Origin: Trichobilharzia regenti
Taxonomy: Eukaryota > Platyhelminthes > Trematoda > Strigeidida > Schistosomatidae
Assembly: GCA_944472135.2 (NCBI GenBank)
Contig: OX235270.1
Coordinates: forward strand, 87,181,168-87,245,167
Length of the DNA stretch: 64,000 nt
Direction of reading: 5' to 3'
In this document: positions 54,361-64,000 of the stretch, one piece after another
How positions within the stretch are numbered: position 1 is the first letter of the stretch
Layout: each line of letters starts with the position of its first letter
Position numbers and translations under genes: made by a program
The notes under the pieces: model-generated
What the model saw: only the letters and a program-made list of their open reading frames with translations
The model's database searches: none
What the model was told of the DNA's origin: nothing

Positions 54361-55284
54361 TTTGAGCAGAGGCAAGTTTAATGTTCCTACTCCGGAAACA
54401 CTACAGGATACTAGCAATTTGAGTTCCCACTTATTTCAACTATGTGAAAAATTCTTTGAAGTTAAAATAAGAGATCTAAGCGAACAGTATAGTTTTCAAC
54501 TAGATTTCATAGGGCCTAACAATGATATATTATTCACCAGACAAACATTAATGTACAAACCGGTTACCGTATTTTGTCAATAGGATGATAAGAGTGTGCA
54601 TTTAAATTGTGTAGTGAGTCATTATGATGATAATAGTGACAATAATACTATCGGTAACGTTTGCCTAAATAACAAGGATGAGAAAGTGGGATGATGTGAT
54701 AACAGGAATATTGAAAAATGGTATGATTAAAAAGAGAAACGTTCACGCAGAAGTAGTGGACAGTGGACAAGAAAACAAATGGTAATACTAGATTGTAGGG
54801 AAAGCAAATAAACTGGTTTTTAATGAAGATCTGATAAGATTAAAGGGCGATAAGACAGGATTTGGAAATACAGGTAAGGAATTGCGGAGACGCCGTCAGT
54901 AAGTTGATTCTTGATAGAACAAGGAAGAGATAATGGCTTTACATATCTCTTTTGAATGAACTGTTTGGGCTTAATGGTTTGAATGCCTATCTTTTCAGCT
55001 ATGTGGATTAGAAGGATATGTAGTCCATCGAAAGATTCGTTGGGATGCTATGAACAATGAATAATTTTCCTTTATCCGCTAAATGACGTCTATCAACCAA
55101 GTGTTGCGAAACGGAGCTGCAGATTGTTATGTCTGCTACGGTGAAAGATATTCAGTAACACCTGTGTTAGCCATGGACATATGATCACTATTTAAGAATG
55201 CACCACTTGTACAAACAGTGGATTACAAATGCCAAGAAATAGCCGAATGTCAAATGGATTTGGGAATTCGCTTATCTAGCCTCA
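54361..55284. other. Unassigned stretch
   Basis: An open frame of 73 codons at 54362-54583 has no recognised motif. The remainder may be decayed Penelope-like sequence upstream of the RT scrap. Confidence 0.35.
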
Positions 55285-55425
55285 GAGGTCTCGTTACATG
55301 TACAATGAATATACATTTTTCTACTTTATCCATAGCGCTTACAGTTGGATGGAATTGCCGTGGGTTTACCATTGGGCCCGATCTTAACTGACTTCTTCCT
55401 CCCAAAAATTGGAAACGAGAGATGG
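55285..55425 (+). pseudogene. Penelope-like element RT fragment
   Basis: The frame at 55348-55416 reads DGIAVGLPLGPILTDFFLPK, the conserved Penelope RT block (DG-x-A-x-G-x-PLGP-x-LAD). A preceding scrap (CTMNIHFSTLS) fits the residues that normally lead to it. Only this short part of the palm survives. Confidence 0.6.
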
Positions 55426-55439
55426 GAAAACACCACCGG

Positions 55440-55870
55440 TGAGCTGGATATGCACTACCGTTAGTCGATGGTCCCTTGGGCTCAGAGTGGAACGTAGAAT
55501 CTTCAGCAGCACTTTATTTGTTCCTTGTAGTTCTCTTTATTTGGCCTCACGGGTGCCTCACATGCTCTCATCTCCTCCTTCCGCGATATCCTCTACGTCA
55601 CGCTCAGACTCCCCACTAGCCGTTTCCCATTAGCGTTCCACTCGAAGGCCCCGTGTGCAATGTCATCCCACGCTCTTCTCAGCGTGTGGCAAATACACCC
55701 CTATTTTCTTCTAAATATCTACTGAGTAATACATTCTTCGTTGGCTCGTTTACAAAGTTTCTCGGTGCTAATACTTTCCGGCTCGCCATCTGGTCTTCAG
55801 TGGGAACCTAGCGAAGGCGGCTGTTGATAAAGCAAAGCCTTTGAAATGAAGACAAGAATAAGAGAACACT
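55440..55870 (-). pseudogene. RTE-type 3' fragment
   Basis: The reverse complement matches 17.77-18.06 kb (plus-strand words here: CATGCTCTCATCTCCTCC, GCGTTCCACTCGA, CTCGCCATCTGGTCTTCAG). It is the basic C-terminal tail region and the segment before it, heavily decayed. Confidence 0.6.
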
Positions 55871-55874
55871 GCAC

Positions 55875-57170
55875 ACTTTACTGGGAAACAAATTAGCCAC
55901 ACTGCTTAAACAACTTCGAGTTCGACTTCGTTCCGCTTCAGCTAGAAATAACGCTCGCAGTTGCTGTTCGACCATCCATTGGACTAGACCTCAGTTTCAG
56001 TCACCCTACCTGCTGACTGTTTAACCCACTCTACTTGATGGCTCTTAATACTGCCCCAACTTGAGAAGAGAGAACATGACATTTATGGCCGTTCTAAGAT
56101 TTATTTATTTATAACGCTATGAAGACTGAGCAGTAATAAACGATCACACCACAAAGCACAGCCAAGCTCATGCTAGCTGGAAACTTAATTGTCCAGGATC
56201 CGGCACAGTCATCACAGACAGACAAACAGACTGTTGAAAGCCAAATGGTTAAGATTCATCTGAATGGATGGACTTCATCAATACCCTAAACCATCTCCCA
56301 TGTTTTTCTTGACTGCAGTGGTCCGGATTATACAGAAATGGGCAACAATTGAAAGTATGAAAAGGCTCTGAAAGATCTAAATCCCGAGGACTCCTGTCTT
56401 ATGTAGCCCGAGTTTGAATATTTGAAAGCGGAGTCTAAAACAGTAGCGGCGTAGTTTCTGAAGACAGAATTTAGACGGGACATATAGAAGACAGCGTTGA
56501 TGAAGATAACCGATCATTGACTGAAAACACCCAACCTCATGGGTTTGATAAATCTAACGTAAGTCTCCTCACCTAGTTATTCAGCATCACCTAAAGTACA
56601 TTCAGCACTTATGAAGACGTCAAAGTCAGCTTGAATAGCACCGTGAAAAAATGCAGGCTCCCACTGCAATGAAATCAGCTGAACAATCTGCAGGATTCAG
56701 AGAGAGGCCAAAATCCAAATCTCCAATGCTAGTGTAAAGCTGGTGTTTCTAAATGGTTCAGTAGCTTGGCAAGCGGCTCATGAAATTTATTCTCAGTAGG
56801 CTACTGCAGAGCTTTGTCGATATCTTTTCCCTTCACCATATGCCGAAGATCAGATTTTCGGCAGAAAATAGGCAGTGAGGAACATACTTAAGTAACAAGT
56901 CAGCCAGGAACATATCGCACAGCAAGTATGAAGATTGAATGTCCATGTATTTAGGAGACCACTGATGAGAACCAGCTGAATAGGACTGCAGCTGAGCAGA
57001 ATGCAATTGTAATGTACCACTATTGCTCTGATACACTCACGGAGAGAATGCTTATGACAACATTGACTATTAACGAACACAGAATCCGAACGGCAGCACC
57101 ATTAGATAAGTTAGAAACTTAAATTCTACATTAGCATCTATGTTTAAAACAACAGAGTAGGATACAGATA
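55875..57170. other. Unassigned stretch
   Basis: No gene or repeat was recognised. Confidence 0.4.
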
Positions 57171-57174
57171 ACTG

Positions 57175-57955
57175 CTGCAGAAGTCTGACGTTCAAAGCTG
57201 TGCATACCCTATTTATTTCAGAAGTTGGCTAAGAGTAAGTTTAGTGTGTGACGGAGAAGATCACTTGGACGGAGTTTTGAATTCACTAAAACCTACATTT
57301 GATGGATAATCAGATTACTGTTAGCACATATGATGAGTAACGGAACAACCTTCATCATGAAATCTGTTTATCATCGCAAAGTCGGAACCATAAATCTGCT
57401 TTATCAACACATTACTGTACTTACCGGCTACTGCAGAATTCTATGAATTTTCAAACTCTTCATGACTGGTTAATTGATAATGATTGAAGGTTCTGCATTC
57501 TGTGCCTTTCTAGCATCTGTGTATCACATTTCTTCTTACCTTCCAATAACGTAACCTTCTGTAATTCCTGAGTGAAGTCGGCTCACTTTACGTATATTAA
57601 CGATTAAAATTTAGACTTAAGCCAACATCTTATAACATTTTTTTCTGATTACAACATGTGATATCGGTAGCCAAAATTTGCAGGCCGACCATAGATATCC
57701 GGTGCGTGTCGGCAGGTGATCAAACCCCGGTTCATGTGGATGGTCGGTGAGAGTCCTAACCACTGTGCCATCGATTAAAAGTAAACATTACAAACTTCTT
57801 GTATAGCTTCTAGAATTTAAATTCCCATTTTCGACATTTATGTCACAAAACATTGTTCAATCTAAAATTATACCTGTCAAATATGATCATGCCTGTACAA
57901 ACGGCATGTACATGTAAATGCTTAATTAATTAATGTGAATTCATTAAGTGTGGAA
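57175..57955. repeat. Diverged relative of the insert in BEL copy C, containing a SINE
   Basis: Matches 51190-51700 in order (words TGTTAGCAC, CATCGCAAAGT, TGTACTTACC, TAGACTTAA, ATCATGCCTGTACAAACGG). A family-B SINE lies inside at 57643-57776. Confidence 0.6.
57643..57776 (-). repeat. tRNA-derived SINE (family B), shortened
   Basis: Head and body of the family in minus orientation (GGCCGACCATAGATATC; AGTCCTAACCACTGTGCC). The 3' part and tail are shortened. Confidence 0.75.
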
Positions 57956-58176
57956 AGGACCAGAATAGACAGTTATGTACTGCCTACACTAAACTCGTGA
58001 ATATATACACAGAAAAGCCTTAACAAGTTGGTAAAGATGAGGAAATCACATACCTGATAATTTGTATGTCAGTTCCAGTTAAAGCGGGATAACGCTGTAA
58101 CAGCGTTTGGAAGTAATTGAATGGGGTCCGTTTGTTTTAATTATCGGCTCACTATGGATCGATTAAATCAAACAAT

Positions 58177-58215
58177 ATGGCTGCGTCCATGGATGTAAAC
58201 CTTCAAATGGATCAG
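58177..58215 (+). CDS. AT-hook protein gene, exon 1 (coding part)
   Basis: ATG at 58177 in a clean context opens MAASMDVNLQMDQ, which ends at CAG|GTTGGT (phase 0). The next exon begins after TTTTTAG at 58441 and keeps the frame. The short exon is supported by its splice site and by joining in phase with a long Gln/His-rich exon. No TATA box was identified upstream; 57956-58176 is otherwise featureless. Confidence 0.6.
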
Positions 58216-58441
58216 GTTGGTCTCCTTATTTTGAAAGGAAATATATCAGTATAATACGATGACAGCAACTGTTTTTAAGTTAATTTGAATGTACTTACCA
58301 TACTCTCTATATCTGATGTTTACTAAACGTATTAGCCTCTTGTAAGACACAATGTCCGTAAATTTTTAAATGTCTATTTACGGTCACCAAATTTTGTTAG
58401 GTAAGTACGTTAATTGGATGTATCTGTGTTTTTCTTTTTAG

Positions 58442-58676
58442 TACCATGCCCGTCATCCTCATGTTGCTGGGAGTTCACTGTCTTCCCATCCTAATACCGG
58501 GCATTTACAGCACGAAGGTGCTAATAGTCGTTTGCCAAGCCAATTTGGTATTCCATCCCAAGCCCATCATTTTGGCCATGTCCATGATTCGTATGTCAAT
58601 CCTGCTTCATCTGTACAGCAAATGTTAATGCAACAGCAGATGCAGCATCAACGCTCAGTTAGTTTTGCCCCCCAAG
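58442..58676 (+). CDS. AT-hook protein gene, exon 2
   Basis: Acceptor TTTTTAG|TAC and donor CAAG|GTATTG. The frame, continued from exon 1, encodes 78 residues rich in His, Gln, Ser and Pro (YHARHPHVAGSSLSSHP; VQQMLMQQQMQHQRSV) and ends one base into a codon. Low-complexity Q/H/S composition of this kind is common in nuclear regulatory proteins. The other frame here (a hydrophobic 60-codon stretch starting MPVILMLLG) is a shadow, as it ignores both splice sites. Confidence 0.7.
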
Positions 58677-59149
58677 GTATTGCTCTGAAGTACACACTTT
58701 GACCTATGAGTTCTATATTTTAAAAACACTTTGAGCACTAAGTTTTTTTCCATAGAATAATTGATTCAGAGGTGTAAAATGTTTCTTAGTACATCTAAGT
58801 TGTTCTGTGATTGTGTCGTCCAGGGCATAGCCAGGTGTTAGTCTACCAACTAATATTTCATATCCTGAGTCAGTGTATCAAACGAAAGTGCTTGTACTGT
58901 AGAATTTCTCAATTACGTTCAGGATTGGCTTTGTTAAATGTTATACATTTGATCAGAGTTGTGCGGCTCGCAGACCAGTGATCTAACCCACGAAAAATTT
59001 CGCTACACAGGGTCGCTACATTGTGAATTCGTGCTGTTATCACCAAATCATGCTACTGCACATAAACTAGTATTCACTTCCAAACTACTTTTAAAATAGC
59101 GACATGCATCTCAGGTTTGCTGGTTAGCAGTGAGTTACAAGTTGTATGT

Positions 59150-61990
59150 CATCCACTTTTAAGGTAGCCCATGACTGCGGCTTCATAATCTCTGGAACCT
59201 GATATCCGTCTGTCTGTTTTCGACATAGAACTTTGCACATATGTGCTGCAGTTCAAGTCGCCACACTCCCACTTTGCAACACACAAAGCAAGAGAAGAAG
59301 GTAGAAGAAATGCATAATAGAGACAGTAAGCAGAGGTGTGAGACAAAGGAGGAGTAATAACGACGAACAAAACAGTTTCATTGGAAATCATAAGTCACAA
59401 GGAGTGGATGCATCTGCGCCACTGAGAACGATTTTGAGCCATGTCACCAATTGTTTCCAACCATAGATTTTTACCGTCCCGAGGACCCCCAGCCTGGAAG
59501 TCTACACCTTCCTACGTACGTGGCTTAGACCAACTGTTGTGGATTTCATTGACTGGTGCCAAGTTTTTGTTTGACCGCCGCTAGCTTTTTTCCAGCCTGA
59601 CCCTATATCCGCTAACATTGCTCGTCGAGGGAGGCGATGACTTGGCATACGTAACACATGTCCTAACCATCTCAGTCTTTGTAACTTCACGACTTCGTCG
59701 ATTGATTTCCCCTGTTTACCTAGAACTCGACCGACGCCTAATCTCAATATGCCACTTTACACGGGAAATAGAACGCAGGCACCTATGATCAAAGACAGCT
59801 AGTCTTTTCATGTCTTCCACTCTCAGTGGCCAGGTCTCACAACCATAAAGGAGGACGGAGCGGACTGATGAGCAGTACACCCGCCCTTTGGTCGATAGTC
59901 GAACATCTCGTCTACGCCAGAGTCGGCGTAAACTGGCAAATGCGAAACGAGCCCCCTGTATTCGTGCTGAGATTTCGTCAGAGATCAACCCGTTGGCATT
60001 GGCTGATGGTACTTCCCAAATAAGTGAAGCGGTCAACGTGCTCTACCACTTCACTTCCTATTTTTAAACTAGGCGTCGATGTAGTCCAGTCCTGTAACAT
60101 CATCTTGCATTTGGCGGGAGCGAATCGCATGCCAAACATTCGTAGATTGCTGTTCAAGGTGTTTAGAAGACTCTGCATTTTGTCAGCGTCTTCGCCTAGA
60201 AGGACTATATCGTCTGCATATTCCAAGTCAACGAGATTATTCCCTGGTAGCAAGTCAATCCCTGAGTCGCTGAAGTCACTTAGGGTTAAGTCCATTAACA
60301 CATCTATGATGAAGTTGAATAGAAAAGGAGATAATGGGCATCCTTGACGGACACCACTGGTCGTCATCAGTTCAGATGACAGCTCGCCGTAAGCCCTCAC
60401 CTGGCTGTATGAGTACGAGTAGAGTGCCTTAATCAGTGCAATATATTTTCTTGGAATTCCCTTTACAGCCAAGCATCTCCAGAGAACTCGATCGACAGAG
60501 TCGAATGCTGCCTTTAGGTCAAGAAATATAATGACTGTTGGACGCCGGTAGGAATTCCTATGTTCTAGAATCTGTCGGAGGGTGAAGATATGATCAATAC
60601 ACCCTCTTCCTGGTCTAAAGCCTGCCTGGCTCTCTCGTGTTTGTGTGTCCCGAGCACCACTCAGTCTACGCATGATTATTGAGCCTAAGACTTTAGATAC
60701 TATATTAGTCAAGCTAATCCCTCTGTGATTATCACAGGAAGACTTGTCTCCCTTCTTGTATATGGGGATAATCAGTGACTTACACCAACCCGATGGGACT
60801 TCTGATTCCCAGACGCTGCCTAGTACCTCAGTTAATGCAGACAGTAAGCTGTCTCCACCGTACTTAAATACCTCTGGAGTCATTCCATCAGGTCCCGCTG
60901 CTTTGCCTAGTTTCAGATTGGTGACAGCTTTAGTAACCTCAGTTAGGGATGGAGGACCTGTGGTTATATCCCATTCAGGGAGGTGTTGGATGCTCGGAAG
61001 GTTGAGCGTGGCTGTGGGCCAATTAAACTGCTCCTCATAATGCTCTTTCCAACGATCCAGTCGTCTATCCTGGGAGCTAATTATAGTGCCATTTTTTTCC
61101 GAGATTGTTTCACTAATGATTTGTCTTCTCCCACCCGTTTCCCTGATGAGCTAAAGAGTTGCCTGGTGTTGCCTATCCTCGAAGCTTTCTCCATCTCTTT
61201 GGCTTTTGTCACCCACCACTGTTCACGGTCCTTGCGGAGACTTTTCGTAAGTTTCCTTTTGTGCAGCTTTCGCTCCTCATTGAATTCGGAGCTCGCCGGA
61301 ATAAGTCTTCTAGCATCTATCAGTTCGGATGAGGCGGTGGAGATCCAGTGGTTTTTACTCACCTTTGGGTTTACCTTATTCACAGCTTTTACAGCTGTAT
61401 CTATGGCTGCCTGGATATTTTTCCAAGCTTCTTCAGGGTGAGCACAGCTGTCGAACACAGATATGTGTTTAGCTAGTTCTTCCCCAAATACGGATTTAGT
61501 TTCCTGATCGAGCTGGGGACGTGATGGTTTTACCGCCAGCTGTTTCCTACGTCCGTTCAGTCGTAAGCACACCCGAGCGCGGACCAGTGCATGGTCGGTA
61601 TCTACACACGTGTTCCAGAAGGAGCGACAATCTCCTACCGACCCACGCCAACGATAGCTTATTGCTATGTGGTCTATTTGTGTCCAGCGTTGGTTTGATG
61701 ATGGGGGTCTCCAAGTCAAACATATAAGAACCTGATATAAGGCAGATATGGTGAATATAGTGTGTAGCCTGCCAGTCTCCAGTGTCTTGCCTGGATTTGC
61801 TTTCGGTACCAACCTGGGCACTGCTGCCGTATATTGTAGTAGAGGGTATTTGTATGATGGTAGCAATACCACTGAGCTCCTGAGTGGTATTAAGTGAAAC
61901 ATTTTTCCCTTATCTAGGGCCCATATCACGGCATATATGACTAAGAGGAAAGACACCTGAGAATAGTGGTATAACTGTAGCAGCATATAA
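59150..61990 (-). pseudogene. RTE-type non-LTR retrotransposon in the gene's intron
   Basis: Minus-strand order: the end of an apurinic endonuclease (RWTQIDHIAISYRWRGSV; DTDHALVRARV, the catalytic S/T-DH motif), a linker, then RT: GPDGMTPEVFKYGG, IIPIYKKGDKSSCDNHRGIS, ESQAGFRPGRGCIDHI, VIIFLDLKAAFDSVDR, GVRQGCPLSPFLFNFI and catalytic YADD (60209-60220). The C-terminal region follows (YCSSVRSVLLYGCETW; LRWLGHVLRMP) and a 3' UTR to about 59150. The frame shifts near 61080, 60000 and 59730. The endonuclease N-terminus is missing. It differs from the RTE family at 16.7-18.2 kb and resembles the schistosome SR2 class. Confidence 0.85.
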
Positions 61991-62329
61991 AGGCTGTAAT
62001 GATGAAGCCCTCATGATGCCCTTTTCCTTGTATCTAGTATTCCGGGAACCCTTTCTCCCAACATGCACATTGAAACAGTAAAGACCAAGACTGTATAAGA
62101 TAACACCTTTGTAACTTGGTTGCCAGACATGCATCTCAACTGGCGTACTGGATGCATACTCAGCTTACGTATCTTACACATTGGTTCAACATAACTTCCT
62201 CTCCATTTGAGGAAAACAGAAGCCTAGGGTTTAAAACATGTGCTCACATACGTTCATTTACAGCAACAAGAATTCCTTTGCATTGTGTTTATCTACTAAT
62301 TATTGGTACTTTGTTAGTTTAGTTAACAG

Positions 62330-62475
62330 ATGTTGATCCAACTAAACTTAAGCAGCAGGGTCAGTCATTGGACAGGGGTGTGGAAGCCACTGGGACAATT
62401 CTTAGCACATCCAAGCCAGTGCCTCAAGTTAATACCTTTTCAGAGTCTGCAGCTCATCCATACATGTACTCATGA
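62330..62475 (+). CDS. Possible alternative or terminal exon of the AT-hook gene
   Basis: After an acceptor TTAACAG|ATG, a frame that continues exon 2 in phase (one leftover base plus AT gives Asp) encodes VDPTKLKQQGQSLDRGV, then ILSTSKPVPQVNT, and stops at TGA (62473-62475). The composition looks protein-like. It could be a terminal exon giving a short isoform, or an internal exon using a donor such as CAGG|GTCAGT at 62359, which would also keep phase with exon 3. Transcript evidence is needed to choose. Confidence 0.4.
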
Positions 62476-62708
62476 ATATCAAGATAGCTAAGGGATGTCA
62501 GCACCAGATAAAAGGGATCTAACATGGTTACCTGACATTTTTAACTTGAAGTTTCCAAGCTTCTTAGCACAGCAAAAGTGTTATGCGATGAGGGATTGTA
62601 AATCCCAAATATTATCGAGCTAACACTGTTGGCATTGACAGTGTGAAGGCTATGCGTGGTAACTAAGTGTATGAAAACTCGAATGCAGTACGAAATGTGC
62701 TTCTACTT

Positions 62709-62904
62709 GTGCGTCGGTGGCACAGCGGTTAGGACTCTCGCCGACCATGCATATGGTCCGGGGTTCGGTCCCCTGCCGACGCACACTTGATATCTATGGT
62801 CGGCCTGCAAAATTTGGGCTACCGATATCACATGCTGAAAATTCCATATCTGTACCGTAAAATACGGTATGGAATCAAGCTGTAATAAAAAAAAAATAAA
62901 AAAT
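62709..62904 (+). repeat. tRNA-derived SINE (family B) in the intron
   Basis: The most complete copy: GTGGCACAGCGGTTAGGAC and GGGGTTCGGTCCC as pol III boxes, a body identical in order to the other copies, and an A-rich tail (AATAAAAAAAAAATAAAAAA). Confidence 0.85.
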
Positions 62905-63281
62905 ACTGTGGCAGTGGTGAAAACTAGATCCCTTGGTTTAAATCTATCACTGGTTGAACGGAAACTAAACTGAATCCATCTTGTGTACACCTGGTTCAGA
63001 ATCTTTACTGGACTATTTTCGCTACTATTTCGATTTAATGACGAAGTGACGTGTACGTCTCCGCGTCCCATAGTTTGTTATAATGGTCGGTTGCAGGATA
63101 TCTACCAAAATGACGATATCAACTGACTAAGATTTCGTATGAGTTTCTCATTTTCACTTGTTGCATCTCAAGGCAGAAAACTGAAATAAATTGTTGAGAA
63201 TTTCTGTTCTTTGCGTTCTGGATTACCTTAGCTCACCCCTCACATCTTTGATATTTTTTCTTAATTCTTTTGCTCTTATAG

Positions 63282-63827
63282 TCTATGACAGTAACGAAAG
63301 ATTGGTGAAATCACTTTCCAATCATGATACAAGTCCTCACAGTCAAGTGAATCAAATGCACATCCAAATGCCTACCCACCAGCAAATCTCCCGTTCTCTA
63401 CAGTCTAACAATCCTTCTGTCACACCTAGTGCCCAGTACTCGCCTGCTATAGAACACGGATCGCATCATTCTCCCATTTTGAAGGATACTTATAACGCTT
63501 CAAATTACCAAATGCAAGACCAGTCACATGTTCTTACTCATGCATCTCATTTGCAACAGCCTGTGTACCCTTATCATAGTGATGCATCTAGAATACAAAA
63601 TCCTCAAGCGACTGCTCATTCAACAACAGAACTGTCTAGTCCACAGTATCCGGGACACCATTTGCCGATGCAAGTAAATAATAGTGCCTCCGGAGATAAT
63701 GAGGTCCCTCATTCGGGCAATCAACACCCTCATATGTCGACTGCTTTCCAAACTCCCTCAGCTCCGTATGTTCCTCCAGTCAAGAAACGAAGAGGTCGAC
63801 CTCCCATTCATCCCACTTTTGACGTTG
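63282..63827 (+). CDS. AT-hook protein gene, exon 3
   Basis: Acceptor CTCTTATAG|TCTATG and donor GTTG|GTAAGT; length 546 bp (phase 1 to phase 1). The leftover G of exon 2 plus TC gives Val, then YDSNERLVKSLSNHDTSP. The exon is rich in Gln, His, Ser and Pro, with no transmembrane segment. Near its end lies KKRRGRPPIHP, a basic run plus the RGRPP core of an AT-hook (63791-63805), which binds the minor groove of AT-rich DNA. The gene continues past the window, so further domains are unseen. It is probably a chromatin or transcription regulator; the family is not recognised. Confidence 0.75.
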
Positions 63828-64000
63828 GTAAGTGGTATAATCATATCGCTTTTGTGTAGTGACCCTGAAAGACCTTACCGATCGAAGTGTCCTTGTTCCT
63901 CTAAAAATAATGCGGTAGTTGGCATAGCATTTCTGAGAAATAGCGTACTGATTTTGTCTGTTGCTCAGTTGCGTTGTGTTTGATCTTCCTTTCAAATTCA
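63828..64000 (+). other. Start of the next intron
   Basis: Follows the donor GTAAGT; no exon was seen before the window ends. Confidence 0.6.

Noticed and set aside
54362..54583. 73-codon frame as a small gene
   Set aside because: No motif and no splice signals; surrounded by decayed retroelements.
58446..58628. 60-codon hydrophobic frame
   Set aside because: Shadow of exon 2 of the AT-hook gene in another frame.
61700..61990. Upstream part of the frame before the RTE endonuclease as real endonuclease
   Set aside because: Residues before RWTQIDH do not show the N-terminal endonuclease motifs, so it may be unrelated sequence fused by chance or rearrangement.
1..64000. CRISPR array, operons, rRNA genes
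   Set aside because: No regular short repeat-spacer array or rRNA core words were seen; the content is that of an animal genome.

Overview
The window looks like part of a trematode genome, most likely a blood fluke (Schistosoma or a close relative). The evidence is a tRNA-headed SINE carrying a hammerhead ribozyme core (the Sm-alpha type), RTE-like and CR1-like non-LTR elements, a BEL/Pao family, a CsRn1/Boudicca-like Ty3/gypsy element, Penelope-like fragments, TTAGGG-type telomeric repeats, AT-rich spacers and GT-AG spliced host exons. The species cannot be fixed from the sequence alone. Family names rest on recalled motifs, not on a search.

Layout. 1-14.3 kb is AT-rich and nearly gene-free. 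It holds small relics: SINE-like units, RTE 3' fragments, a Penelope GIY-YIG remnant, and a 779 bp terminal-inverted-repeat element at 11.1-11.9 kb that contains an interstitial telomere-like array. 14.4-20.1 kb is a run of retroelement pieces: a long CR1-like reverse transcriptase ORF, a gypsy RT fragment, an RTE fragment, and a 5' piece of the CsRn1-like element interrupted by the hammerhead SINE. 20.1-29.1 kb and 40.8-44.4 kb hold BEL/Pao elements. 29.4-38.7 kb is one minus-strand CsRn1-like element with 291 bp LTRs, itself invaded by a BEL element at 33.1-37.2 kb. 39.5-40.8 kb is a CR1-like fragment. 46.1-49.5 kb is a second gypsy lineage with a 205 bp inverted repeat, and it was entered by a complete BEL element (49.5-54.2 kb, target duplication CATGC). 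54.4-58.1 kb is degraded repeat DNA. From 58.18 kb begins the only convincing host gene: a spliced plus-strand gene for a Gln/His/Ser-rich protein with an AT-hook. Its large intron houses an RTE-like element and a SINE.

The most interesting signal is a BEL/Pao subfamily present in four copies (25.2-27.1 kb minus, 33.6-35.5 kb plus, 50.0-52.7 kb plus, 42.6-44.4 kb minus). In each, gag is followed directly by a short stretch from the pol region between RNase H and integrase, with protease, RT, RNase H and integrase core missing. All four share a Cys-to-Arg change in the gag zinc knuckle and a 3' UTR built on a ~190 bp tandem unit. One copy keeps a single uninterrupted ORF of 651 codons. These look like non-autonomous gag-retaining elements that would depend on the pol-bearing copies nearby (20.1-23.9 kb, and the split copy 27.6-29.05 plus 40.8-42.4 kb). 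The nesting gives a relative history: the pol-bearing BEL copy was split by a block that includes the CsRn1-like element, which was later split by a non-autonomous BEL copy that afterwards suffered an LTR/3' UTR inversion.
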